The notes below the pieces were generated by a model. That model saw nothing but the letters and a program-made list of their open reading frames with translations, was not told the origin of the DNA and did no database searches. Both the position numbers and the translations under genes were made by a program. Of a DNA stretch of 64,000 bases, positions 12,017 through 23,112 are shown in pieces; within the stretch, counting starts at the first letter, position 1, and each line of letters starts with the position of its first letter. The DNA is taken from assembly GCA_037043455.1 (NCBI GenBank), contig JAWPHD010010322.1, positions 30,871-94,870 on the forward strand, written 5' to 3'. This DNA comes from Cyrtodaria siliqua. Lineage: Eukaryota; Mollusca; Bivalvia; Adapedonta; Hiatellidae.

Positions 12017-13205
12017 ATATATAACATGTATTTGCATTTATTTTCCTTCCTAGTATTCTTTTTATTCTCTTCTTCTTCTTCTTCTTCTTCTTCCTTTTTT
12101 TAGTGTATATGTGTATAGATACTTATATTATGCCTATTATTATTATTATTATTATTGTTATTTTGTTAATATTGTCCATGTGAAGTCCCTATTTATTCAA
12201 TGGAGTATTTATATATCTTTTTATGTATTTAGATAGTTATTTATTATAAGTGTAATATTATTTATTTGATTTATTTATTGATTCATCTTTTATTTTTTTT
12301 ATTTTTTTTTATCTATGTATGCCTTCATTTATTTATTAATGATATATATATATATGTTATTGTTTTGTAATTTTCAGAAGACCGGTACCACTGTGCAAGG
12401 TGATGAGAGATATTGTTAATATTGTTGTTACACAATGCATTTGTCTTAGTCTGTGTTATCGCCAATGTGTGAACTGCTAATGCCATTTAATAATATGCCT
12501 TTCATAAAACAATAGCGCCTGTACCTTTAAAACTCAAGCCATTATCTCGCAATAAGTGTTACATGTAAGCGGAAATCTGGCAAGTATCCAATAACGCAAG
12601 GTGGGTCATACAAGTGCACCGATAGAATTGTCGGAAAATAGCTCATTGAGCTAATGTTATAATTTGTTTGTGAAAACCGACTTAAAATAAATCTTCTTGT
12701 ATCTATAAAATCTCCTTGTATCTTGTCGAATTCGGTCATCAAAGCAGGTCATCTAAATGAGAGCATTCTACATGCAGGGGCCCGCTGTATTTAACACGCT
12801 TACTTGCAAGGAAAGAAAGGGTTATCCAAATTAATTACAAAGTGAAAATATGCATTACAAAACTTTACACCCTATATGAGCTCGCCAGTACAAATTCAGA
12901 AATGATCACGATTAATGGAAATATAAAGCTGTATATGCTTACGTTACGAGACAAAGCATCCAGACAAAACACAAATCTTCAAAAATCTGATTAATTTGAA
13001 AGCATCGTGATAGAAAGTATGGCGGAATACTTGTTAACATCGGATCATTTACATACCGCTCTCTATAATTTTTTGGCCGGAAGAGAATGTATAGGCTTGC
13101 GCATGCGCAATTAAAAGAACATTACAATAGAAGATATATCTTACAAGACAGTGGGTCCCTCCAAATAACTCTGGCTAATAACGAGTATTATACTACATTT
13201 TTGGC
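12017..13205. other. No gene recognised; microsatellites
   Basis: It holds a (TTC)n tract at about 12071-12093, an (ATT)n tract at about 12135-12155 and T-rich low complexity to 12350. At 13097-13110 ttgcgcatgcgcaa is a perfect palindrome matching the NRF-1 consensus core; nothing near it looks like a gene start. Confidence 0.5.
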
Positions 13206-14215
13206 TGTAATAATATTAAAGCGTTTTTTACTAACGGCAGTTTAGATAATTACTCTATGTGGACTTGCCATGAAGTTTGTGAAGCACTCATTTTCCTATT
13301 AGATAATATTTTCGTCAGGTATGGAACCACCGTTTATAGACAAATTGTTGGTATCCCTATGGGTACGAACTGTGCACCACTTGTCGCAGATTTGTTTTTA
13401 TATTGCTATGAAAGAGATTTCATGTTGAGTCTTTCACCAGATACCCAGGCAGATGTTATGGAAACCTTTAATGACACCTGTCGGTATCTGGATGACATAT
13501 TGAACATTGACAACCCTTTCTTTCCACTATGGTTAATAATATTTATCCTAAAGAACTTCAGCTTAACAAGGCTAATATTTCTGATAATAACGCTTCTTTT
13601 CTTGATTTAGATATCTCTATTGAAAATGGTGAAATTATTAGCAAAATCTATGACGAGAGAGATGATTTTAATTTTGACATTGTTAATTATCCCCACTTAG
13701 ATGGGAATGTTCCCCGAGCAACTTCTTATGGGGTCTATGTGTCTCAACTTATTCCTTTTTCAAGAGCTTGTACTCGAGATGAGGACTTTAATATTCGTAA
13801 TATTTGTATAACTAAAAGGCTACTCCATCAGGGTTACCGTTACCATAAACTTCGTAAAACCTTTGCAAAATGTTATTATCGTAACCCTGATCTTCTTTCC
13901 AAATATAAAAGCAATTTAAGGATTCTTCTGCGACAAGGACTATCACAACCTGACTTCTATGGTGATGTGATTTACAAATTCGTACGATTCTTGGTCATGA
14001 TCACTTTCATACTATCTTCTTTGTTAAACTTGTTAAAAGGTTTATCAAAAGAGGTTATGACCCTATCATTTTGCAACGTACTGCATGCTTGGTGGTGGAC
14101 CCTTTTACAGTTCGCCACTACGCTTTCCACTTTAACTGTACGATGACCGGACAGGCTGTGGACCCTATGATGACGCCTACCTAAAGCCCATTAGGACGGT
14201 GGCGTTTGATGTTTT
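13206..14215 (+). pseudogene. Penelope-like RT, C-terminal two thirds
   Basis: Frame 13257-13610 carries LLDNIFVRYGT, GIPMGTNCAPLVADLF and RYLDDILNIDNPFF; YLDD is the RT active site. A frameshift near 13520 moves the rest to the frame 13529-14146: KELQLNKA, ASFLDLDISIENG, RDDFNFDIVNYPHLDG, GYRYHKLRKTF. A second shift near 13985 follows YGDVIYKFVR. The stop after the last domain and the start of the 3' UTR (agcccattaggacggtggcg) are present, then similarity ends at about 14215. The 5' end is truncated upstream of LLDNIF. No GIY-YIG endonuclease domain follows the RT in this or any other copy. Confidence 0.8.
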
Positions 14216-14993
14216 GTTTCAAAGTTTAATATTTCAATACAATAGTTTTGGTGGTATCCTTCACCAAAGTCTTCCCCTTCGACTCTAATAAGGGAAGATT
14301 TTCCTCCTTGTCTAAATTAATGCATAAACCTACAGATGAATTAATCATAAAGTTTCCATTTGATACACAGTACCCTTTTTCTATCAAGGTTTACCACCAC
14401 TAATTACATGTAAACCTCCTAGATGTAGTCGAATGTAGTTCCTATAATAAAAGGTAATCCCTCATTTTTTGATGGAAACGGTCATTATAAGTAGTGGAAA
14501 ACTGCCCATTTCTATTCGATTTTGTGATTGTATGTATAAGAAGCGTATCAATAGGGTTTTCCGGATCACTGATGAACATTTTCGAAATTTCGACTCTGTG
14601 CTTACACTTTGTGAGCAATGAAAACAGTCAATCAATAAAAAAAGCTGTACCCTTGACCTGTTTAGCAAACAAACAAGAACTTTCTTGCATGTCTTTTGAC
14701 CCCACCTTTTCTGGTGATTTTTTAAGTGGACAATTAGTTTTCTATATGAACATTACTCTGCTGCATTATCCAAACTTGAGTTGAATTTGCAGCAAATCAT
14801 TAATATGTGACACTTTAACATTGGTGTCTATGGGGAAAATAATTAGTGGTTTCATACCTCAAGAATGAAGTGAGAAATCCCTAGATATATACAGTTTATC
14901 ATTCCTATACACATGTTTAAAACATCATATTATGAATTAAATTTCTATGCTTCAAAAGCATTGATATTAAATACTGATCTTTTTGGTGTTGTT
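14216..14993. other. No gene recognised
   Basis: AT-rich. The 96-codon ORF 14494-14784 has no recognised motif and its antisense overlaps another short ORF. Nothing repeats elsewhere in the window. Confidence 0.5.
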
Positions 14994-15161
14994 CCACAGA
15001 CCCCTGGACCAGAGACACGACACTCCATATTGACTTACAGGTGCCTATCTGAATGGTGGTCTGATGCTGATAAGATACCACAGACCCCTGGACCAGAGAC
15101 ACGCCACTCCATATTGACTTACAGGTGACTATCTGAATGGTGGTCTGATGCTGATAAGGAA
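14994..15161. repeat. Tandem duplication, 2 x 84 bp
   Basis: Two units starting ccacagacccctggaccaga at 14994 and 15078. They differ by only a few substitutions (for example cacgacac/cacgccac and gtgcctatc/gtgactatc). Confidence 0.9.
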
Positions 15162-16643
15162 GTTCCAGGAGCCTGGAGTTTTCTCATATGAAGCTCAGCT
15201 AAGAGAAGAGAAGCAAGCCTTTAAAATAAACCTCTGACAAGGATGGATACCATAATCAACTTATTTTCCCATTGTTAAGTTAATCTTAATACTCGAGTAA
15301 CCTTGTAATGAAATGAAACAAACTTAAAGGTAAATTTTTAATGTCATAACTTCTATTTTAATGAATTAGTATTTTAAAGATAAACCCAACATGTTGACTG
15401 TATATTCCTTCCTTTCGTACAGTGAATACAATTGAAGGAATTTGATTTCTTATAAAACCACTTTAATGTAGATTTAATATATTAAACTGCATTATTAATG
15501 CTTTGTTGCAGCAGGCTGAAAGAAGACAATCTTCATTTAGTTTGCTTATTAAATGTCAATTGACTTTATAACAATATACTTAAATTTACAGTTATTTAAA
15601 CAGAATGAAACATTAATATAGTTAACTATGTCTTTTAAATGTTCTGATTTTCTCTAAAAATGAATTACTCAGTTAATTCTTTCATTAAATTATTGTTAAG
15701 CTATCTCCATGTTGAATTATATTTTGACATAAACCTGCACTTGTAAGGTACTTTCATAGTTCATGTCACTATCAGATCAGGTATCTATAGATTTACTTCC
15801 TATGTATCTTCCTCCACCCCCTCCTCAAGCCGGAATCCCCCCCCCACCCCTCATCCTGCTCACAAGCACACAAAATAGTTACATTTCTGTTAAAAAAACA
15901 AAAAACAATCTGAAGTCGAGGCTGTGTATAACAACAAACTACTGCCATGATGCAATCTAATTTATTTATTTCTCTTCTTTGTTCTTTTCCACTTCTTTCT
16001 ATCTTCTTATTTGTATTTCAATACATTTTCCCAATTAAAAACGTTTTGTTCTTTTAGTAAACTATACAATTTCAATAAAAGTAATTGTTTTGACCAGCAA
16101 ATATATTCAATAACTATTTTAAAATCAATTTATTTGAATTTGCCACTAATTCATTGAATTGTTTCAAAGTGGGACTGTATATCTGTATATAGTAAAAACA
16201 AACATTGAACCATGTATCTGGGCGTTTAGTTTGTTAATAATTCACATTTATTTGCCGTTATCACGTTTATAAAGCCCCGTAGTCATCACGCCGTGATGCA
16301 TTTACATTATGAATTTTTCAATTTTCCCCTATAACCTTTGACCTGGTCGATTAAACTGGAAGTGTTGATTCAAGTATTGGTACCCATGCTTTTGATGTAA
16401 TTTTGAATTGGGTATTTAAGCAAATACCCTGCTTATCTGTAGCTCTGATAACATTGTTATTAATTGATAGGCGTTCACACGATAAACAATAGTGACTGGT
16501 ACGATATCAAAACTGTATTACAACAATGTATTAAGTACAGTGTAACAAAGATAATGTTGATAACGTTTGAACTGATACATACAGCAATGCACATTGGGAC
16601 AAAAAGATCACTAAGTACACTAGCCCAGCAACTGTCCATCCAT
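15162..16643. other. AT-rich, no gene recognised
   Basis: The longest ORF is 65 codons with a poly-Pro stretch from a C-rich tract at 15810-15850. No repeat family of the window recurs here. Confidence 0.5.
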
Positions 16644-16678
16644 GTGTGTGTGTGTGTGTGTGTGTGTTTGTGTGTGCT
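16644..16678. repeat. (TG)n microsatellite
   Basis: GT dinucleotide run with one TTT interruption. ORFs crossing it are artefacts. Confidence 0.95.
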
Positions 16679-16726
16679 AGGGTGGCGGGTGGAGTGGAGA
16701 GTGGGGAGAGTGAGCGTGCCAAGTGG

Positions 16727-16962
16727 AGAATCCGTGGCCGAGGGGTTAACGACGACCTTCTCGCCTCATACTGCTGCGGGTTCGAATCCCACTGGGAGCT
16801 CGAGTTGTGAGGAAGTGTCGATTCTTACGGATGGCGGGAGGTGTACAGTACTGTTTCTACCCAGGAAAAGTGGGTGGTCTGCCTCCACAAAATAACACGA
16901 CCATCATATATTGCCTTACATGTGTTGCAAATGACGTAAAACACCATACAAACAAAAGCTCT
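16727..16962 (+). mobile_element. tRNA(Ser/Leu)-derived SINE, complete head
   Basis: The head resembles a class II tRNA: an A-box block tggccgaggggttaac at 16735-16750 and a B box gggttcgaatccc at 16778-16790. It is followed by a body (ttcttacggatggcgggagg, tacccaggaaaagtgggtgg) and a tail aatgacgtaaaacacc. A second, interrupted copy lies in the ZNFX1 intron on the minus strand (57712-58245). The A/B-box spacing and GGCCGAG suggest a Ser or Leu tRNA source. The 143- and 111-codon ORFs running through it are not genes. Confidence 0.85.
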
Positions 16963-17142
16963 TATGGTGTATATCTGCCATACAGCTACGACGACCCCTT
17001 TTTACAGAAGGCGGGTATCCGGACCGACCACTTTCCCGAAGAGACTTCTGAAAGCATCATGCAATCCCTGCATAATCAACCGTATTTCAACAGACTAAAA
17101 CTTAAAGGGACACATGGCAATCTTGATTTTTTAAAAAGTTAA
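16963..17142 (+). pseudogene. Coding-looking scrap downstream of the SINE
   Basis: The end of the 111-codon frame 16807-17142 reads GVYLPYSYDDPFLQKAG and then KAGIRTDHFPEETSES, with codon use less AT-biased than its surroundings. No family is recognised. It may be an exonic scrap of a captured gene or chance. Confidence 0.2.
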
Positions 17143-18428
17143 CTTGCATTTTTTCAATCATTAATATTAATTATCAGAAAAGTAGGAAGTTAATTGTTCT
17201 TGCGTATTATTAAATGTTAATTATATTGCACCAATAATATATATTTAAACCTATGGTAGAATAAGACGAACAAATGAAAACTGAAATTTTTATTTAATTA
17301 TATGCAAGCAGGTTTTAAGTCAAAATAATACTGGATAAATAAATCGAGGCACTCATTTCGATGATTGATATGACGTGCCTTTAAATATCACACGTGCATG
17401 CATCAGACTCCACAAAGAGAAGACTATCACTCCGATCTATTATAGTCTGTTATGTATTGGTGTTTTAACAAAATAGAACCTCAAACGTGGCGACCGTTTT
17501 TTTTAATTGTGTGCGGGCAGGCGGGCGGGCGGGCATGCGTGCTTACGTGTGTTAAATTTCTACTTAATAATTACTAAATACTAACTTATTTAGTGGTCAG
17601 TAACCTAATTTTCAAAAATGAACGATGGCGTTGAGATGCAAATGAACATATACGCGCGCGAGCGCAATTGTTTTATGACACATTTGCAATTAGCCTTGAA
17701 CACTGAATGAAATAGTGATCGCACTAAATAAATTAGAGGCATAATCTGAGTTTTAATAAAAATACATTATACCAAATTTGAAGTCCATCTGATTGGATTG
17801 ACCAGTAGGTTAGACACTTAATAGTTATTGTATGCGCCTTATGTAATAATATGATTTAGAAAAAGGCGTAAAAAACAAGATAAATACCATTTTATAGCAG
17901 CGATTCGTACGATATACTTGTAGTTAATCCTCCTCACATGTAAACTGCGTATAAACTGTGTTACTTTTATATGTATCTGCATGATATGATCCCGATAAAG
18001 ATGATAAAGTTTTCATGAAAATATACTTTCGGTTTCTATATCGAACAAATTTTATAGATAATATATCGATTTATCTAACACTTCGGATCGAAGATCAGCA
18101 GATCTTAAACAATGGCGCGTTGTCAGTATACATTGCATTAAACATTAAATTCGCCAAAAAACTATGTCTTCTCAAACATAAATCATCTGATTAATAATGA
18201 ATGATTTAAGTTAACTGTCCATTAAACAAGTATATAAACCCTTCCCTGCTATGTCGATAAAAAACATCCAACTGCGCAGGCAGTATCTGGATTTCAGTCC
18301 TGACAGTAAACTATTTGCGTTTTAAAATGTATGATATAATCTGACACTATCCTCATTTGATTTGTGTAAATTTCCATTGTTTCTAATCCTAACTCTGATA
18401 TTATTGAGTTATATACATAAATGCATAT
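17143..18428. other. No gene; fragment shared with 42.4 kb
   Basis: 17220-17350 shares landmarks with 42420-42560: attatattgcaccaat, ttatttaattat.agcaagcagg, aaa..actggat.aat. At 18087-18133 a roughly 41-bp piece (gaagatcagcagatcttaaa) recurs at 33603-33645 beside the second PC4-leader copy. GGC-rich CpG sequence occurs at 17515-17545. Confidence 0.45.
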
Positions 18429-18758
18429 ACTTGCGTCGCCTGCGTAGGGTGACATACACTTAAGGACCACTGTGTTCGTCGTCCGTCTTCGTAACCTGCA
18501 ACCTAACCTGGGCAAACCTTGAAAAGTATTTGAACTATGTTCATAAAACTTCACACACATCGTCATCTTACCTCAAGGAATGGCAATAAACATGTTCAAT
18601 AACTTTGTCTTTCATTTTGGCAGAGTTATGCCCCTTTTCATAAAACTTTAACCTGCAACCTAACCAAGCTCATAACAGACCATAACTTGAAATGTTTTTT
18701 ACCTCTGTTCATGAAACTTTACACAAATTTTCGTAAGCACACGGCAGGCGACACAAGT
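18429..18758. mobile_element. Candidate short inverted-repeat element
   Basis: acttgcgtcgcctgc at 18429-18443 is inverted as gcaggcgacacaagt at 18744-18758 with one mismatch. The 330-bp interior has two related sub-blocks around cctgcaacctaacc (about 18496 and 18652) and no coding frame. Confidence 0.45.
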
Positions 18759-19216
18759 GTTCCGTGGAACACCCTTCTAGTACATAGTATAATATTGTGG
18801 GTTCTAAATGTACAGTCTTGGGATAACATCATGAATGAAAGTGCATTAATAATTAGAAGTTTATCCTATGAATTAGAGGTTGCAGTTGGCGGGTGTGGCC
18901 CTAAAGGGGATCGCCAAGTAGCGTAGACATCACCACATAGACGTCGTTCCAGATCCCCCACTTCACCGCCACAGCGACAACCACAGAGCGAAAGCGACAT
19001 CTACATACATACATACAAGAGAAGCGACTACACAGCAGCACAGCTGCAACAGATCAACCTACATACATATCTGGAAAATACCAGACTCTACTGTGCCCAT
19101 CGCGTCAGGGTTACCTCGACGTGTCAGTAGGCGGACGCTATACAAACATTCGAGCCTCCGTACAGGTAACATCGATAAATATACGGCTCCAGAATATATG
19201 TGATAAAAAAATAGTT

Positions 19217-19292
19217 GCCCGGAGCGGAATTTGAACCACAGCCTTGCACTTGTAAGTTTTTAAAGATGTACGCTGAACCATTATACCACTGC
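19217..19292 (-). repeat. tRNA-like sequence
   Basis: The complement contains agtggtataatggttcagcg (A-box region) and gtggttcaaattcc (B-box region) about 35 nt apart. The ends do not pair as an acceptor stem, so it is a tRNA-derived remnant or SINE head. Confidence 0.5.
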
Positions 19293-19374
19293 TATTTATT
19301 GGTATGTTGTAGCATTTTTAACACTAAATAGGCATTACGTAAAAACAAGCGCGCGCACACGAACCCATCAAGCG

Positions 19375-20043
19375 CCAAATAACAAAAAATATAAAAAGAT
19401 CGGACAGGGAAAGTAGCATTCAAGGAGGACAGTAAACCATAAAACACAGAAACAAACACGCAAACAGACAAACAAGAAGGCAAAAGCAATAATCAATGCA
19501 AACGACATCACAAACACAAAAAGGGTTGACAATAGGGCTACCGCCTTGGAACGGTCAGTGGCAAAGTAGGCCACTGGGGGTTTAAACCGGTTCTAGGGTG
19601 CACCAAACCTCACACTTACCCTACTGTCATCCCATTAAAACAGGACAGTGTAAATAAAGAAATCCCCGCCATGATCTAATCTCTAACCAACAAGGCAGCA
19701 TCAATAGGCAATATAAGTAAAACACAAATATGCTCGTCTAAATATAATACAAAAAAAACAATAGCCTAGAAAGCCACAATGAAGGTACTCAATGACTTTG
19801 CAGAAGCCAGAGCAGTAAGAGAATAAACCATTAAGGGCACGACAGGAAAGATCATGGACAAACATCAAACGCCAACGTCCCAATGGGCTTTAGGTAGGCG
19901 TCATCATAGGGTCCACAGCCTGTTCGGTCATCGTACAATTAAAGAGGAAAGCATAGTGGCGAACTGTAAAAGGGTCCACCACCAAGCATGCAGTACGTTG
20001 CAAAATGATACGGTCATAACCTCTTTTGATAAACTTTTTAACA
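19375..20043 (-). mobile_element. Penelope-like element, full 3' UTR plus last RT codons
   Basis: Read leftwards from 20043, the last RT segment (FIKRGYD...LQRTACLVVDPF and the terminal TGQAVDPMM block) is followed by the complete family 3' UTR. The UTR passes gatcatggcggggat, tttaaacccccagtgg, gccactgaccgttcc and cctccttgaatgctactttc. It ends at ctttttatatttt at about 19395. This copy gives the cleanest view of the 3' UTR and of the common 3' terminus. 5' truncation is at 20043. Confidence 0.8.
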
Positions 20044-20234
20044 AGTCGAGATATGGCTGTTTTGAGGCGAAGTATTAGTTTCATATTGATAACATACAGT
20101 ATTACACCAGGCAATGTTCATTTACACGTGCGACAATTTGGACTATATATTTATTGATCCATCTTTAGTTGCGTTCAAATATGTTAAGTTATTTTGCCCG
20201 ATAATAAATGGTTGTTAGTATACTATTTTCTCAA

Positions 20235-20320
20235 GTAGCGGTGTAGTTCAGTGGATATAGCACCGGAATTGAAATCAGAAGGTCGTGTTTCGAGCCCCGA
20301 AAGAGGCTAACTTTTTTTTT
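20235..20320 (+). repeat. tRNA-like sequence followed by a T-run
   Basis: gtgtagttcagtggatatag (A-box region, about 20240) and gtgtttcgagcccc (B-box region, 20285-20298) are followed by a T9 run at about 20312. The T-run would serve as a Pol III terminator. The D and anticodon stems pair poorly, so a decoding tRNA is unlikely. It may be a young tRNA pseudogene or a SINE head. Confidence 0.5.
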
Positions 20321-20514
20321 CTGTAAAAATTACTGTTACCTATGTATAGTTACGATGTGAACTGGTCGATGTATATACAGTAAATGATTTCCTGCCCTAT
20401 ATTTGCTCGCTTAAATACCCGATTTCGACATGAGCTGGTGAACATGAAGTTACAAATAAAGACACGCCTACAAAAAAGAAATCAATTGATATAGAGACTC
20501 TGTAGCTTTAAATC

Positions 20515-21048
20515 GGTTGTATGTATGCATAATACGGCAGTGTAAATAAAAGTACACCCCATCTTAAAAAAGTTACCGGTGGGGGAGTAATTAGCAACCG
20601 ATGCCAGTATAGTGATGTTATTGTACAAATATTTAATAAATACATAAGTAGAAACACCTCATAATGTATCCAGAACTGCATTGAACAACGACAACAGTTG
20701 CAGCCAACGAGAAAACCAATCTTGGGTACGACCAGAAAACATGAGGGACGAAATTTCACGCACAAACCTGCCTTTCAGAGTTTATGATGTGCAATCATAG
20801 AGTCCCACGAGGTTGTCCGGTCATCGCACAAGAGAAATCACTAAGCATGAAGTGCGTTGCAATATTAAAGAGTCGTCTCTTTTTCTGAAGACTTTCTGGA
20901 TTCATTTTCTATAGAAGTCAGGAAATTTAATTTCTGAAGTTAATAGACCACATCTCCATAGAATAATGGTTGTGATATTCCTAGTCGCAGAACTAGGCTT
21001 TTGTTGCGGCGATAGAAATTTGAGAAAGATCTATGTAGTTTGTGACTG
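20515..21048 (-). pseudogene. Penelope-like element, second subfamily, 3' part
   Basis: The complement of 21048-20770 gives RSFSNFYRRNKSL, RLGISQPLFYGDVVY and then broken codons to the RT end. It is followed by a 3' UTR (accccatctt, gaactgcattgaac, ggttttctcgttggctgcaa) matching 43640-43860. Both the RT residues (RLGISQP rather than RQGLSQP) and the UTR differ from the main family, so this is a separate subfamily with one other copy here (43.5-44.56 kb). Confidence 0.7.
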
Positions 21049-21104
21049 TGTCTGGAACAAGGATTTATATCTGTATAAGGTAAAATGATAAATTTATTCA
21101 AAAT

Positions 21105-21520
21105 ATGCACTCCCGTTTGGAAAATTCAAGCAGAGTAAATTTCTACACATTGATAGTAGATAACTATGTTTTGAAACCTTACCTATATGTTTTAAATATA
21201 CCGAAATATAGAAATGCATTATCAAGATTAAGACTTTCATCTCATAACTTACAAATAGAAGCCGGAAGATGGTATAAGCCGAATAGCATACCAATAAATG
21301 AACGTAAATGTGTCACGTGTAGAAAACAAGAAGACGAATAGCACTTTGTTATTGAATGTACATTACATAATGAGATACGAATAACATATATAAAGAAATA
21401 TTACTGGAAAAGACCAAGTATGCTTAAATTTTGGGAAATTATAAATAGTGAAAATCAAACAATTATAAAAAAAGGTTGAGTGTTTTTGTTTTTAAAGCCT
21501 TTGAGATGAGCCCTCAATTT
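21105..21520 (+). pseudogene. LINE ORF2 C-terminal fragment
   Basis: The frame reads PKYRNALSRLRLSSHNLQIE, GRWYKP and CVTCRKQEDE-stop-HFVIEC (zinc-knuckle-like), then YYWKRPSMLKFWEII. This resembles the region after the RT in some LINE ORF2 proteins. A related, diverged copy lies on the minus strand at 46.65-46.89 kb inside an inverted-repeat element. An in-frame TAG at 21339 replaces an expected aromatic residue. Confidence 0.55.
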
Positions 21521-21831
21521 GTCAGGTAATAGTAATTAGTGTCCAAAAACACAGTTATATTATGTTAATTAAGTGTATTTTCTCTCTCTGTAAAACGGTG
21601 AAATTAAGTTAATTAGGGCTTAAATACGTGTCACCTTCTCCGTATATTTTATTCGATGAAAATTAAAATTGCATAATAACAATAAATTACATAATTTATG
21701 TACAATATTTATTCCCTGAAATAATCTGTATGCTTTACAATTATATATTGCGTTTTAATTGGTATAGTACTTTTGTATTAATTACACGTAACTTTTGCAT
21801 GTACCAGCTGTCAATCTTGTATATATATTTT

Positions 21832-21874
21832 CAGGGAGTAAGTATATTCAGGGAGTAAGTATACTTACTCCCTG
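21832..21874. repeat. Direct repeat plus perfect 26-bp palindrome
   Basis: tcagggagtaagtat occurs twice in direct orientation (21831 and 21848). The second copy forms a perfect palindrome, arms cagggagtaagta/tacttactccctg, at 21849-21874. It sits near the left edge of the PC4/BIR segment. Confidence 0.9.
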
Positions 21875-22085
21875 GTGATTTGTTTCCTCATGGGTTTTAT
21901 GACCATTTGCAATTTTGGAGGGTCCGGGTGCATGATCCCCTGGCCTTCTTTTAAATCTTAACTATGCAATGGTAAGTTTTGGCGTATATCTGACAGAGCA
22001 CTTGTGTGGTATTTGAAGAAATATTGTTTTGAATTTTTTTAGAAATAACACAGTCGAATTACCTAAACTGTAAAACAAGAAACAA

Positions 22086-22493
22086 ATGTTGACACTTAAC
22101 ATAGATATACAGAATGCTGATGTTCAACATCAAGATGGAAAGGATGTACATTTAAGATATCATTTAGGAGCGAATCGGTACGTCCATGGCAACAGTGGTT
22201 TCGAAGTGGTTGACCTACGTCAGTTCTAGTTACCGGAAGGGAAAACTGAAGTTCAACCCAGTCGTCAAGGAATTGCTCTGAAAATTGAAGAATTTGACAC
22301 GTTGATCAAGTTGAAAGCAGAAATTGAACAAGTGATTCCTGAGCTGGACAAGGTACAACCGTGCTGGATGGATTCAGACCATATGAACGTGATGGGGCCA
22401 CTGGGATGTAGCGAGTGTAGTCCCAATAATTGTCACAATTTTAAACATGTTGGAGTTACTATCAATAGTAATGAAACTCTAACCGACCAATGA
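22086..22493 (+). pseudogene. PC4-like (SUB1-type) single-stranded DNA-binding ORF, one stop
   Basis: From the ATG at 22086 the frame runs 136 codons to a TGA at 22491, with one TAG at codon 48 (22227). The order of motifs fits the C-terminal domain of transcriptional coactivator p15/PC4. It has LGANRYV (strand 1), G-F-EVVDLRQF-stop (the position where PC4 has an aromatic residue after the D-x-R-x-F/Y block), LPEG...PSRQGIAL (basic PGRKGISL-like turn) and a final helix LIKLKAEIEQVIPELD. After it come four Cys in SECSPNNC and related spacing, which PC4 lacks. The upstream leader 21960-22085 recurs with a truncated ORF at 33740-33980, so this is part of a repeated unit. Identification is by motif only. 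Confidence 0.6.
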
Positions 22494-22736
22494 AAATTAC
22501 CTGACGTAAGAGACAAGTTGGAACATGTAACTCTATAAATAGCCGGTCATGGCCGATTAGCGTATCTCAACGTGACAAAGTTACTATAAATAGTATATCA
22601 CGTGTGTCAGTGTATCAAAAGGGAACGAAGAACAGAGACACTTTCATTTTAGACTTTGACAGTAAACTGATCACATCTTCAAAATGAACCTACATTGTGT
22701 AAATATGCAACAGGTGTAAAGTCAGGAATGGAGTAA
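22494..22736 (+). promoter_or_regulatory. Spacer with TATA-like boxes before the BIR frame
   Basis: ctataaatag occurs at about 22532 and again at about 22584 in similar surroundings, each followed by a region without ORF. They could be core promoters of a compact virus-like or transposon gene arrangement. The evidence is positional only. Confidence 0.3.
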
Positions 22737-22931
22737 TATGATCATAGATTACAAACCTTTGACAGTTACCCGAAACAGATGTTGCCAGATAAATTTGCGC
22801 TAGCCAAAGCCGGATTTTACTACAAGGGTATTGCTGACGAGGTTGTATGCTTTCGTTGCCAAGTCAAAACGAGCTCTTGGGAGCGGGACGACAAAGCTAT
22901 GCCAGAACACCAGAAATGGTCTCCTCACTAA
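22737..22931 (+). pseudogene. BIR domain (inhibitor-of-apoptosis type), truncated
   Basis: The frame after a TAA at 22734 reads RLQTFDSYP, LAKAGFYYKGIADEVVCFRC and W-x3-D...EH. This is the BIR fold order: R-x-TF-x-x-[WY]P, LA-x-AGFYY, C-x2-C, W, then H 16 residues after the second Cys. The fourth zinc ligand should follow six residues later and a TAA stands exactly there (22929). No start codon lies in frame upstream, so the 5' part is lost or in another exon. The domain would bind caspases or other partners in IAP proteins. Here it lies 240 bp after the PC4-like ORF on the same strand and next to a LINE, so a mobile or viral origin is plausible. Confidence 0.7.
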
Positions 22932-23112
22932 GAATATGTCAAGATGTGGAAAAAGGTATACCTATCGTGGGAGGGTTTCTTGGGTTTCGTCGTCCTGGTG
23001 ACTTTTGATCGAAGTCAGGAACTATTCAGTTCGTTAAAGTGAGTGTGACGTCATCTGAGTTAGGATGAGACTAGCCAATCAGAAGACAGTGTGTCGTCAC
23101 ATTATGATATAA

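Noticed and set aside
13097..13110. NRF-1-type promoter element
   Set aside because: The palindrome matches the consensus but no gene start, CpG island or transcript evidence lies next to it.
16464..16895. 143-codon ORF
   Set aside because: Crosses a GT microsatellite and the tRNA-derived head of a SINE; no family resemblance.
20235..20320. Functional tRNA gene
   Set aside because: A and B boxes and a T-run are present, but acceptor, D and anticodon stems do not pair well enough.
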